The position numbers and the translations under genes were made by a program. The notes below the pieces were generated by a model. That model made no database searches and had not been told where the DNA came from. It saw only the letters and a list, made by a program, of their open reading frames with translations. DNA of 64,000 nt, from contig NZ_BMWA01000005.1 of the NCBI RefSeq assembly GCF_014650995.1, forward strand, positions 33,658 through 97,657, read 5' to 3'. Every line of letters starts with the position of its first letter. The first letter of the stretch is position 1. The DNA is from Streptomyces viridiviolaceus (lineage in GTDB: Bacteria > Actinomycetota > Actinomycetes > Streptomycetales > Streptomycetaceae). Below, piece by piece: positions 1-7,347 of the stretch.

Positions 1-1
1 T

Positions 2-163
2 CCGGTGGCCCGGTGGTGACGATCGGCGGGCTGGAGGATCGGCGTGTCGGCGGTGACCGATGGACGGGGGCCGGTGGCCCGGTGGTGACGATCGGCGGGC
101 TGGAGGATCGGCGTGTCGGCGGTGACCGATGGACGGGGGCCGGTGGCCCGATGGCCCGGTGGT
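2..163. repeat. 69-bp tandem repeat, two copies plus a degenerate third
   Basis: The unit beginning ccggtggcccggtggtgacg starts at 2, 71 and 140. The first two copies are essentially identical over 69 bp. The third diverges after about 10 bases by a short duplication of the gatggcccggtgg core. There are no spacers between copies, so it is not a CRISPR. Confidence 0.9.
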
Positions 164-220
164 GACGACCGGCGGACCGGGAGATCGGCGCGTCGGTGAC
201 CAGTGGTCCGGTGGTCTGGT

Positions 221-345
221 GGCCGTGGTCCGGTCGTCGCCGTCCGGCCGTCCACCTGCGGGGCCGCGGGCCGGATGACGACCGGCGGATGGTGGCCGTG
301 GTCCGGCCGTCGCGGTCCGGCCGTCCACCTGCGGATGCCGCGGGC
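221..345. repeat. 73-bp imperfect direct repeat
   Basis: The string ggccgtggtccgg occurs at 221 and 294, and ccgtccacctgcgg at 248 and 321, giving a 73-bp period. 73 is not a multiple of three, so this repeat did not arise as an in-frame coding repeat. It is related in sequence flavour (tggtccgg/ggtggcc) to the 69-bp repeat just upstream. Confidence 0.8.
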
Positions 346-483
346 CGACGGCCCGGTCGTGCCCGTGCTTGCCCGGTGCGCCGCCGTCCGTGGGCGCCCG
401 TCATCGCCATGCATGCTCTCGCCTGGCCCGCCCGGCATCGACGAGGCGTCGCTGCCAGGGCGTCGGAGCGGTGTCGGACGCGT

Positions 484-1467
484 CTAGGCGGCCGTGGCCT
501 TCCGGCGGGCGGCCGGTGCGGGCCGGTCCGGCCCGGCGGCGGGGGCCTGCTCGGACGCGGTGGCCTTCGGCCGGGCCTGTGTCAGTGCCGCTCCCGCGAG
601 CACGATCAGCGCGCCGACCGGAGTGGACCAGGTCAGCGACTCGCCCAGGATCGCGACGCCCGCCGCCGTGGCGATGACCGGGATGAAGTACGTGACCATC
701 TGGGCCGTCGTCGGGCCGACCTCGGCGACCAGCCCGTACTGGATGAGGACGGCGAGCCCGGTGCCGAGGACGCCCAGGGCGGCGACCGCGAGCAGGGGCA
801 CGAGGGGGAAGCCGGACGGAAGGGAGGTGAACAGCGGGGTGACGAAGGCCAGTTGCAGCGTCGCCAGCAGCAACTGGGCGCCGGTCAGCGAGAGGTGGGA
901 GTGGCCGGAGCCGGCCAGCGTGCGGCGCACGTAGATCCAGCCGATGGGATAGCTGAGCGAGGCCAGCAGGGCCAGCGCGGTGCCCGTGACGTCCAGGCCG
1001 TGGAAGCCCTGCCAGGCGCCGAGCACCGTCAGGACGCCCAGGAAGCCGATGCCCAGCCCGGCGACCCGCAGCCGCGTCGGCCGGTCCTCGGAGAGGGCGA
1101 CCAGCGACAGGGCCATGCCCCACAGCGGCGAGGTCGCGTTGCAGATCCCCGCGAGCGTCGAGGGGATCGTCAGTTCCGCGTACGCGAACAGCGAGAACGG
1201 CAGCGCGTTGAGCAGGAACCCGGCGACCGCCAGATGTACCCACGTCCGGGCCCCGCGCGGCAACCGCTCCCGCTTGACGGCCATCGCCACCGCCAGCACC
1301 GCCGTGCCGAACACCAGCCGGCCCAGTGTGACCTGGAACGGGGCGTAGCCCTCGGTGCCCACCTTGATGAGGAGGAAACTGAAACCCCAGACCAGGGAGA
1401 GGAGACCGAAGCGCAGCCGCCAGTCGAGGGCGCGGCGGGGCGGGGAAGGTACGGGAACGCTGCTCAT
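484..1467 (-). CDS. EamA/DMT-family transporter
   Basis: This is an inner-membrane permease of the drug/metabolite transporter superfamily, about 327 residues. Two EamA halves are visible, each with roughly five hydrophobic helices. The N-terminal half has the SLVWGFSFLLIKVG helix typical of the family, and the C-terminal half ends LGESLTWSTPVGALIVLAG. The substrate cannot be read from sequence; metabolite or amino-acid efflux is usual. I start at ATG 1467, since the upstream ATG at 1503 would place coding sequence over the likely shared control region. It is divergent from the LysR gene at 1542, which probably regulates it. The C-terminus is Ala/Pro/Arg-rich. Confidence 0.9.
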   Translation of the reverse strand: MSSVPVPSPPRRALDWRLRFGLLSLVWGFSFLLIKVGTEGYAPFQVTLGRLVFGTAVLAVAMAVKRERLPRGARTWVHLAVAGFLLNALPFSLFAYAELTIPSTLAGICNATSPLWGMALSLVALSEDRPTRLRVAGLGIGFLGVLTVLGAWQGFHGLDVTGTALALLASLSYPIGWIYVRRTLAGSGHSHLSLTGAQLLLATLQLAFVTPLFTSLPSGFPLVPLLAVAALGVLGTGLAVLIQYGLVAEVGPTTAQMVTYFIPVIATAAGVAILGESLTWSTPVGALIVLAGAALTQARPKATASEQAPAAGPDRPAPAARRKATAA

Positions 1468-1483
1468 GCAGGCAACGATGGGG

Positions 1484-1541
1484 CAATCGATCTCGTAGCA
1501 CAATCGAGAATTCGCACGCGGTATCTCGTAGTATCGCTTAC
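1484..1541. promoter_or_regulatory. LysR-type divergent control region
   Basis: The gap between eamA and lysR holds the interrupted palindrome TCTCG-N9-CGAGA (1491-1509), which fits the T-N11-A LysR box. It also has two direct copies of atctcgtag at 1490 and 1523, 33 bp apart, and two of caatcga at 1484 and 1501. A -10-like TAGTAT (1529-1534) lies 7 bp before the LysR ATG, so the second repeat overlaps the presumed LysR promoter. This fits autoregulation plus control of the divergent transporter. Confidence 0.6.
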
Positions 1542-2444
1542 ATGTTGAACCTGGAGCGCCTGCGCACCCTCGACGCCCTGGCCCGGCACGGATCGGTCAG
1601 CGGAGCCGCCGAGGGGCTGCACATCACCACGTCGGCGGTCTCCCAGCAGATGGCGAAGCTGGAGCGCGAGGTCGGCCAGCAACTGCTGGCCAAGAACGGC
1701 CGGGGCGTACGGCTCACCGACGCGGGCCGGCTGCTCGCCGAGCACGCGGCGCGCATCCTCTCCCAGGTCGAGCTGGCCCGCTCCGACCTGGAGGCCCAGC
1801 GCGGACAGGTGGTGGGGGAACTCAGGCTGTCGGCGTTCCCGACCGCCGCGCGCGGGCTGTTCCCGGCCGCGCTGGCGGCGCTGCGCGCCGAGCACCCCGC
1901 CCTGCGGATCCGCTCGTGCGAGCTGGAGCCGGAACGGGGCATCGCCGGGGTGGTGCGCGGAGACCTCGACCTGGCCGTCGTGCTCGACTGGTACAACAAG
2001 CCGATGCCGCTGCCCGACGGCCTGGTCAAGGCGCCGCTCCTGGACGACCCGGCCGATGTGGCGATGCCGGAGAGCCACCGGCTGGCCGGCCGGGACGAGG
2101 TGGACCTCGCCGAGTTCGCCGAGGACGAGTGGATCACCTGGGGGGAGGGCGAGTTCTGCCACGAGTGGCTGATGTTCACCCTGCGCTCGAAGGGCATCGA
2201 GCCGATCATCGGACACCGCGCCGCCGAGACCCACACCCAGCTCGGACTGGTCGCCGCCGGGCTCGGCGTGTGCATCGCCCCGCTGCTCGGGCGCCGTCCG
2301 ATGCCCGCCGGCGTCGTCACCGTGCCGCTGCGGCAGCGGGTGCGCCGGCACGTGTACGTCGTCTGGCGCGCGGACGCCGACCGCCGCCCGTCGATCCGGG
2401 CGGCGGTGCGGGCGCTGCACACATCGGCGTCCGAGGTGGGCTGA
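1542..2444 (+). CDS. LysR-family transcriptional regulator
   Basis: A 300-residue LysR-type regulator. Residues 1-60 form the winged HTH (ALARHGSVSGAAEGLHITTS, then AVSQQMAKLEREVGQQLLAK and the RLTDAGR wing). Residues from about 90 form the periplasmic-binding-like effector domain (GELRLSAFPTA, VAAGLGVCIAPLL). No Shine-Dalgarno precedes the ATG, but TAGTAT lies 7 bases upstream, implying a leaderless transcript. It is divergent from the EamA transporter at 484-1467 and shares a repeat-rich 74-bp gap with it, so the transporter is the natural target. The effector is unknown. Confidence 0.95.
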   Translation: MLNLERLRTLDALARHGSVSGAAEGLHITTSAVSQQMAKLEREVGQQLLAKNGRGVRLTDAGRLLAEHAARILSQVELARSDLEAQRGQVVGELRLSAFPTAARGLFPAALAALRAEHPALRIRSCELEPERGIAGVVRGDLDLAVVLDWYNKPMPLPDGLVKAPLLDDPADVAMPESHRLAGRDEVDLAEFAEDEWITWGEGEFCHEWLMFTLRSKGIEPIIGHRAAETHTQLGLVAAGLGVCIAPLLGRRPMPAGVVTVPLRQRVRRHVYVVWRADADRRPSIRAAVRALHTSASEVG

Positions 2445-2487
2445 CCCGGCCGGGCTCCGGCGTCATCCAGCCCGCGGGGGACCGTGC

Positions 2488-2955
2488 CTACGGCGACGCC
2501 AGCTTGCGGAAGTCCCAGGAGACGACCTTCTCGGGGACGAGCCGCAGCCAGGCGTGCCGGCCGTCGTGCGGCATCTCCTCCAGGCCGAAGTTCTTGCGGG
2601 CGAACAGCGTCTCGGGCACGTCGAGCTCCGCGCACAGCTCGCCGGTGCGCGGAACCTCGCCCACGATCTCCGCCCTCCCGGACAGCTCGACGCCCCGCAG
2701 CTCGTCGTACTCCTCGCCGGTGTCTACCACCACCGCCACCCTGGGATCGCGGCGCAGGTCGGCCCAGCGCCTGCTGCGCACGACCGAGTACAGCCACATC
2801 GCGGCGCCGTCCCAGGCGAACCACAGCGTGCTCACGTGCGGGGCGCCGTCGGCCGAGACCGTGGCGACCCGGCAGGTGCGCTGGGTGGTGAGGAACGCCT
2901 CCAGCTCGCCGGGTGTCATCATGATCTTCCGGCCCCGGCGCTGAGTGACGGTCAT
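2488..2955 (-). CDS. PPOX-class split-barrel flavin/F420-binding protein
   Basis: A 155-residue protein of the pyridoxamine-phosphate-oxidase-like split beta-barrel family. It has the conserved early strand RTCRVATVSADGAPHVSTLW, then RSRRWADLRRDP and VAVVVDTGEEYDELRGVEL. In actinobacteria such proteins bind F420 or FMN and reduce small organic substrates; which cofactor applies here cannot be decided from sequence. The ATG at 2955 is preceded by a GGAAGGGG ribosome site. It converges with the LysR gene and lies downstream of nothing obviously related. Confidence 0.85.
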   Translation of the reverse strand: MTVTQRRGRKIMMTPGELEAFLTTQRTCRVATVSADGAPHVSTLWFAWDGAAMWLYSVVRSRRWADLRRDPRVAVVVDTGEEYDELRGVELSGRAEIVGEVPRTGELCAELDVPETLFARKNFGLEEMPHDGRHAWLRLVPEKVVSWDFRKLASP

Positions 2956-3021
2956 ACGGCCCCTTCCTCTCCCGCTGCCCGGGTGATCTCGTGGGGGTGT
3001 CGCCCGTGACCGTACCCCCGG

Positions 3022-3534
3022 TCACGCCAGTCGGATCGAGTCGCCGCTGACGGTGATCTGCACGGCGGGCAGCGGCTGGGTCGCGGGACCGCTCTGCACG
3101 CTGCCGTCGGTGATCGAGAAGTTGCTGTTGTGGCAGGGGCAGTTGATGACGCCGTCGGCGACGCTCTTCACCGCGCAGCCCTGGTGGGTGCAGGAGGCCG
3201 AGAATGCCTTGAACTCACCGGCGGCCGGCTGGGTGACCACGACCTTCTGATCGGCGAAGACCTTCCCACCGCCCTGGGGGATGTCGGCGGTCGCCGCCAG
3301 CGCCGGCCCGGCAGCGGCGCTCTCGCCTCCGCCGGAGGTGCCGCTGTCGGTCTCGCCGTTGTTCTGGGCGCCGTCGGCGGCGCCGGCGGAGGCCGTCGAT
3401 CCGGTGCCGCCGGACGCGTCGTCGTCCGAGCCTCCGCACGCGGTCAGCGCGACGGTGAGCCCCGCCGCTCCGGCCGCCGCCACGACGGTACGACGAGCCG
3501 GTCCCGCTGCGGGCTGAAACGGTGCGCTGGTCAT
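3022..3534 (-). CDS. Rieske [2Fe-2S] protein, Tat-exported lipoprotein
   Basis: A 170-residue extracytoplasmic Rieske protein. The N-terminus has a twin-arginine motif (PARRTVVAAAG) followed by a lipobox VALTAC, so the folded protein should be exported by Tat and lipid-anchored at Cys. A long Gly/Ser/Asp linker follows (about residues 34-75). The Rieske ligands are clear: CTHQGC and CPCHNSNF, with the two Cys-His pairs and the extra disulfide cysteines. The ATG at 3534 has GGAAGGA upstream. No quinol-oxidase partner is encoded nearby, so the redox partner is unknown. It is monocistronic and divergent from the HipA-like gene. Confidence 0.92.
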   Translation of the reverse strand: MTSAPFQPAAGPARRTVVAAAGAAGLTVALTACGGSDDDASGGTGSTASAGAADGAQNNGETDSGTSGGGESAAAGPALAATADIPQGGGKVFADQKVVVTQPAAGEFKAFSASCTHQGCAVKSVADGVINCPCHNSNFSITDGSVQSGPATQPLPAVQITVSGDSIRLA

Positions 3535-3735
3535 GCTGACGTTTCCTTCCGGGTGGATGCGTGATCTGCCGACAGGTACGGCCGACGGGCAAGTGCTGTT
3601 CAGACCGTCACCAGATGCTGTCCCGTGCCGGGTCGGGCGGGCGTAAGACACGCCTGTCGTTTCGCTGTCGGCCGAGCGCCGGCCTGCCGCCGACCGGGGG
3701 TCCGCCTGCCGCCCGTACGCCGGTAACCTGGGGCG

Positions 3736-4509
3736 ATGCTCAAGGAAGTCGTCGCGACCCGCTACATCACGCCCCTGCGTGAGGGCGGCTCGCTGCCGGG
3801 ACTCGTCGAGGCCGACGACTTCGGGACGTACGTCCTGAAGTTCACCGGCGCCGGGCAGGGCCGCAAGACCCTCGTCGCCGAGGTGGTCTGCGGCGAACTC
3901 GCACGCAGGCTGGGCTTCCGGGTGCCACGGCTGGTGACCGTCGGCCTCGACCCGGTGCTGGGCCTCGGCGAGCCCGACCAGGAGGTGCAGGAGCTGCTCA
4001 AGTCCAGCGGTGGCACCAACCTCGGCATGGACTTCCTCTCCGGGGCGCTCGGCTTCGACCCGCTCGCCTTCGAGGTGAGCCCCGAGGAGGCCGGGCGGAT
4101 CGTCTGGTTCGACGCGCTGGTGAACAACGTCGACCGGTCCTGGCGGAACCCCAACCTGCTCCGCTGGCGGGGCGAGGTGTGGCTCATCGACCACGGCGCG
4201 ACCATGATCTGGCACCACAACTGGCCCGGCGCCGAGACCTCCGCCGCCCGCCCCTACGACGCCTCCGACCACGCCCTCGCGCCGTTCGCGCCGGACGTCC
4301 GCGCGGCAGCCGCGGCCCTCGCGCCCCTGGTCACCGAGGAACTCCTCGCCGAGGTCACCGCCGAGATCCCGGACGTCTGGCTCGCCGGCGAGCCCGGATT
4401 CGCCACACCCGACGACCTCCGGCGCGCCTACGCCCGCCCGCTGCTGGCCCGTGCCGCGGTCGTCCACGAGCACATCAAGGGCACCGACCGCACGGAGGGG
4501 CACCGGTGA
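3736..4509 (+). CDS. HipA-like kinase domain protein
   Basis: A 257-residue protein related to the HipA Ser/Thr kinase fold but lacking the N-terminal subdomain of classical HipA (about 440 aa). Visible kinase elements are the ATP-loop region GTYVLKFTGAGQGRKTLVAE, a catalytic-loop-like segment NNVDRSWRNPN (Asp with Asn) and the metal-binding segment WLIDHGATM. It overlaps the following DUF3037 gene by four bases (GTGA), so the two are translationally coupled. There is no SD; TAACCT lies 6 bases before the ATG, suggesting a leaderless mRNA. No HipB-like antitoxin is adjacent. The target is unknown; toxin-antitoxin or signalling roles are inference. Confidence 0.85.
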   Translation: MLKEVVATRYITPLREGGSLPGLVEADDFGTYVLKFTGAGQGRKTLVAEVVCGELARRLGFRVPRLVTVGLDPVLGLGEPDQEVQELLKSSGGTNLGMDFLSGALGFDPLAFEVSPEEAGRIVWFDALVNNVDRSWRNPNLLRWRGEVWLIDHGATMIWHHNWPGAETSAARPYDASDHALAPFAPDVRAAAAALAPLVTEELLAEVTAEIPDVWLAGEPGFATPDDLRRAYARPLLARAAVVHEHIKGTDRTEGHR

Positions 4510-4889
4510 GCGAACGGCACGTCTTCGAGTACGCGCTGCTGCGCGTCGTGCCCCGCGTCGAGCGCGGCGAGTGCGTCAACGCCGGCGTGCTGGTGTACTG
4601 CCGCGCCAAGGCGTACGTCGGCGCGCGCACCCACCTGGACGAGGCGCGGCTGCTGGCCCTGGACCCGGACGTGGACCTGGCCGGCGTGCGGGCCGCGTTG
4701 CGGGCCGTGGAGGGGGTCTGCACCGGCGGGGCCGCCGCCGGCCAGGCGTCCGGCGACGATCCCGGCCGCCGCTTCCGGTGGCTGATCGCCCCCCGCTCCA
4801 CCATCGTCCAGCCGGGCCCCGTCCACACCGGTCTCACGGCCGATCCGGCGGCCGAGACCGAGCGGCTCCTGGACCTGTTGGTGCGGTAG
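4506..4889 (+). CDS. DUF3037 family protein
   Basis: A 127-residue cytoplasmic protein matching the DUF3037 pattern: N-terminal FEYALLRVVPRVERGECVNA followed by GVLVYC, a central Asp-rich helix, and C-terminal RFRWLIAPRSTIVQPGPVHT. Its function is not established. The GTG start overlaps the stop of the HipA-like kinase (GTGA), a strong sign that the products act together. Its last 56 bases overlap, tail to tail, the gene for the small secreted protein on the other strand. Confidence 0.85.
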   Translation: MSERHVFEYALLRVVPRVERGECVNAGVLVYCRAKAYVGARTHLDEARLLALDPDVDLAGVRAALRAVEGVCTGGAAAGQASGDDPGRRFRWLIAPRSTIVQPGPVHTGLTADPAAETERLLDLLVR

Positions 4890-5373
4890 GCCGGCTCTCG
4901 CCGTCGGTGCGGCGGCGCCTCCTCAGCACGTAGCCGACGGCCAGCGTGGCGCCCGCGACGCAGGCCAGTCCGACGCCGATGTCCCAGCCGCTCGGCCCGG
5001 TGCTCGACGCGCCACCCACCCCGGCCCGCACGCCGTGCGCCGGGGCCACAACGACGGGAGCGGAGCCCTCCGGCAGCGGCGCGGGTGCGGCCGGGAGCGG
5101 CGCGGACGCGGGGGGCCGGGGCCGGGACGAGGCGGAGATGGCGGGGGGCCGGGGCCCGGACGAGGCGGAGATCGGGGCGCCGTCGTGCGGGCTCCGGCCC
5201 CCGACGAAGCGACGCGGACCGCTCGGGCCGCCGGCCGGCACGGCCCGGGCCGCCTCCCGGTGAGCCAGGCCGGACCGGTCCAGGTCCCGCGCCTGCGCCT
5301 GCGCGGGGAGGACCGGCGGCACGAGCGCCGTGATCGCGAACACCAGGCCGGCGACACCGCTGCGACGGCGCAT
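4834..5373 (-). CDS. Small secreted protein with C-terminal membrane anchor
   Basis: About 179 residues and no recognised family. The N-terminus is a Sec signal (MRRRSG then a hydrophobic stretch ending LPAQAQA). The middle is Pro/Ala/Ser-rich with two near-copies of ISASS(G/R)PRPPA, mirrored by a 33-bp DNA repeat at about 5110-5175. The C-terminus has one helix (WDIGVGLACVAGATLAVGYV) followed by RRRRR. This resembles an LPXTG-less cell-surface protein held by a C-terminal anchor. ATG 5373 has AAGGAG six bases upstream. Its 3' end overlaps the DUF3037 gene in antisense. Confidence 0.7.
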   Translation of the reverse strand: MRRRSGVAGLVFAITALVPPVLPAQAQARDLDRSGLAHREAARAVPAGGPSGPRRFVGGRSPHDGAPISASSGPRPPAISASSRPRPPASAPLPAAPAPLPEGSAPVVVAPAHGVRAGVGGASSTGPSGWDIGVGLACVAGATLAVGYVLRRRRRTDGESRPTAPTGPGAARSRPPDRP

Positions 5374-5522
5374 GGACGACTCCTTTCGGCCACGAGTGGC
5401 TCGCGCTCCGACGCTATGGGCGGGGCGCCGCCGTGGCGCGCAGCGCTGGGCCGAACGGGGGATTCGGGGACGGATACAGGGCCGTGGGGCCAGGTAATGG
5501 ATCACACCCGGCAGATGTCCCG

Positions 5523-5581
5523 TTGACACCGGGTGCCAGGGCTTCTAGCGTCACGTCTGCTGAAGGTACTAAGCGGTCGCT
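5523..5581 (+). promoter_or_regulatory. fabG-like operon promoter with downstream inverted repeat
   Basis: TTGACA (5523-5528), a 17-bp spacer and TAGCGT (5546-5551) form a near-consensus vegetative promoter. Just after the expected start point, AGCG-GT-CGCT (5572-5581) is a short inverted repeat well placed to act as a repressor operator. The leader to the ATG at 5634 is about 75 bases. Confidence 0.65.
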
Positions 5582-5633
5582 CACCGCAGGGCGCTCCGCA
5601 TGAGCCGCACCCCTAGGTCGAGGAGAAGCAGCA

Positions 5634-6395
5634 ATGTCCACCACTGAGCAGCGGGTCGCCGTCGTCACCGGTGCCGCGCGCGGCATCGGGGCCGCCACCG
5701 CCGTACGACTGGCCGCCGAGGGCCGCGCCGTCGCCGTGATCGACCTGGACGAGGCAGCCTGCAAGGACACCGTGGAGAAGATCACCGCGGCCGGCGGCAA
5801 GGCGATCGCGGTCGGCTGCGACGTCTCCGACGAGGCGCAGGTCGAGGCGGCCGTCGCGCGGATCGCCGAGGAGCTGGGCGCGCCGACGATCCTCGTCAAC
5901 AACGCGGGCGTGCTGCGCGACAACCTGCTGTTCAAGATGAGCGTCTCCGACTGGGACACCGTCATGAACGTGCACCTGCGCGGCGCCTTCCTGATGTCGA
6001 AGGCCTGCCAGAAGCACATGGTGGACGCCGGCTTCGGCCGCATCGTCAACCTCTCCTCCTCCTCGGCGCTCGGCAACCGCGGGCAGGTCAACTACTCGGC
6101 CGCCAAGGCCGGCCTCCAGGGCTTCACCAAGACCCTCGCCAAGGAACTCGGCAAGTTCGGCATCACCGCCAACGCCGTCGCCCCCGGCTTCATCGCCACC
6201 GACATGACCGCCGCGACCGCCGAGCGCGTCGGCATGGGCTTCGAGGACTTCAAGGCCGCCGCCGCCACCCAGATCCCGGTGCAGCGCGTCGGCGAGCCCG
6301 ACGACATCGCCAACGCCATCGCCTTCTTCACCGGCGAGGCGGCCGGATTCGTCTCCGGCCAGGTGCTGTACGTGGCCGGCGGCCCGCTCGACTAG
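5634..6395 (+). CDS. fabG: 3-oxoacyl-ACP reductase FabG-type SDR
   Basis: A 253-residue classical short-chain dehydrogenase. The cofactor motif TGAARGIG is at residues 12-19, NNAG at 89-92, the catalytic Ser within NLSSSS (about 141-144), and Tyr154/Lys158 in YSAAK. It should reduce 3-oxoacyl thioesters, probably with NADPH, but it is a paralog-type FabG outside a fatty-acid synthase cluster, so the substrate may be a CoA ester or another ketone. GAGGAGA precedes the ATG. It is first in a two-gene operon with the SDR at 6407 (gap 11 bp) behind the promoter at 5523. Confidence 0.88.
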   Translation: MSTTEQRVAVVTGAARGIGAATAVRLAAEGRAVAVIDLDEAACKDTVEKITAAGGKAIAVGCDVSDEAQVEAAVARIAEELGAPTILVNNAGVLRDNLLFKMSVSDWDTVMNVHLRGAFLMSKACQKHMVDAGFGRIVNLSSSSALGNRGQVNYSAAKAGLQGFTKTLAKELGKFGITANAVAPGFIATDMTAATAERVGMGFEDFKAAAATQIPVQRVGEPDDIANAIAFFTGEAAGFVSGQVLYVAGGPLD

Positions 6396-6406
6396 GGAAC
6401 ACTGAC

Positions 6407-7159
6407 ATGACTGAACTCTCCGGCAAGGTCGCGCTCGTCACGGGCGCCAGCCGCGGCATCGGCTACGGCGTCGCCGAGGCACTGATCGCACGTGGCGACC
6501 GGGTGTGCATCACCGGCCGCAACGAGGAGGCCCTGAAGGAGGCCGTCGAGAAGCTGGGCGCCGACCGGGTCATCGGCGTCGCGGGCAAGGCGCACGACGA
6601 GGAGCACCAGGCCGTCGCCGTCGAGCGCACGATGGAGGCCTTCGGCCGCGTCGACTTCCTGGTCAACAACGCCGGTACGAACCCCGTGTTCGGGCCGATC
6701 GCCGACCTGGACCTGAACGTCGCGCGGAAGGTCTTCGAGACCAACGTGATCTCGGCGCTCGGATTCGCCCAGCGCACCTGGCACGCCTGGCAGAAGGACA
6801 ACGGCGGAGCGATCGTCAACATCGCCTCCGTCGCGGGCCTGGCGCCCTCGCCCTTCATCGCCGCCTACGGCGTCAGCAAGGCCGCCCTGATCAACCTGAC
6901 CGCGCAGCTGGCGCACGAGTTCGCGCCCAAGGTGCGGGTCAACGCGATCGCCCCGGCCGTCGTGAAGACCAAGTTCGCCGCCGCCCTGTACGAGGGACGG
7001 GAGGAGGAGGCCGCCGCGGGCTACCCGCTGGGCCGGCTCGGCGTGCCCTCCGACATCGGCGGTGCCGCCGCCTTCCTCACCTCCGACCAGTCCGACTGGA
7101 TCACCGGTCAGACGCTGGTGGTCGACGGTGGCGTCTTCCTGAACGCCGGCGTGGGCTGA
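6407..7159 (+). CDS. Short-chain dehydrogenase/reductase
   Basis: A 250-residue classical SDR with TGASRGIG (12-19), NNAG (87-90), Ser141 and Tyr154/Lys158 (YGVSK). Unlike its upstream neighbour it has an Arg in the beta2 region (TGRN), usual for NADPH users. The C-terminus DGGVFLNAGVG is typical of FabG-like members. It lies 11 bp downstream of the FabG-type gene, so the two are almost surely co-transcribed. The pair may act as sequential or alternative ketoreductases. The exact substrate is unknown. Confidence 0.88.
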   Translation: MTELSGKVALVTGASRGIGYGVAEALIARGDRVCITGRNEEALKEAVEKLGADRVIGVAGKAHDEEHQAVAVERTMEAFGRVDFLVNNAGTNPVFGPIADLDLNVARKVFETNVISALGFAQRTWHAWQKDNGGAIVNIASVAGLAPSPFIAAYGVSKAALINLTAQLAHEFAPKVRVNAIAPAVVKTKFAAALYEGREEEAAAGYPLGRLGVPSDIGGAAAFLTSDQSDWITGQTLVVDGGVFLNAGVG

Positions 7160-7175
7160 CAGCCGCGAGGAGGAT

Positions 7176-7204
7176 ACGGGCGTCGTCGCGACGACGGCGC
7201 CCGT
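7176..7204 (+). terminator. Hairpin terminator after the SDR operon
   Basis: ACGGG-cg-TCGTCG pairs with CGACGA-cggcg-CCCGT, a long GC hairpin with a small bulge starting 17 bases after the SDR stop codon. There is no U-run, as usual in Streptomyces. Confidence 0.6.
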
Positions 7205-7261
7205 GTCCGCGTTTCGAGACTCCAGGGGGCATGACAACGTAGTCATCACCCAAATGATCAA

Positions 7262-7309
7262 AACCCCTGTTCAGAAGGGGGTTCAGGGGGCGTGGCGCTG
7301 CGGTATGGT
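7262..7309 (+). promoter_or_regulatory. Possible promoter and operator of the peptide-binding lipoprotein gene
   Basis: TTCAGG (7282-7287), 16 bp and TATGGT (7304-7309) look like a promoter. An inverted repeat AACCCC-N10-GGGGTT (7262-7283) runs up to the -35 element and could be an operator. These are my own readings, with only moderate match to consensus. Confidence 0.4.
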
Positions 7310-7347
7310 CTGCCGACCCTTGGTAAGGCAGATCGAGGAGCGTGCGC

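Larger units (their letters stand above)
1..483. other. Repeat-rich stretch, no supported gene
   Basis: I see no credible gene here. Frame +1 is open from base 1 to a stop near 164, and because the first repeat is 69 bp (23 codons) it would encode a 23-residue peptide repeat, so the C-terminus of a gene lying left of the window cannot be excluded. Beyond that, codon positions show no consistent GC bias and no frame resembles a known family. It lies downstream of the EamA gene that ends at 484 on the minus strand. Confidence 0.6.

Noticed and set aside
2..163. CRISPR-like tandem repeat
   Set aside because: The 69-bp units abut with no spacers, and there are no cas genes.
401..1501. Long minus-strand open frame in another phase over the EamA gene
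   Set aside because: The Arg/Gly/Pro-rich product is the usual GC-driven shadow of the transporter gene; the EamA frame has helices and homology.
3640..3654. Small hairpin GGCGT-aagac-ACGCC upstream of the HipA-like gene
   Set aside because: A five-base stem in GC-rich DNA is common; position gives no clear function.
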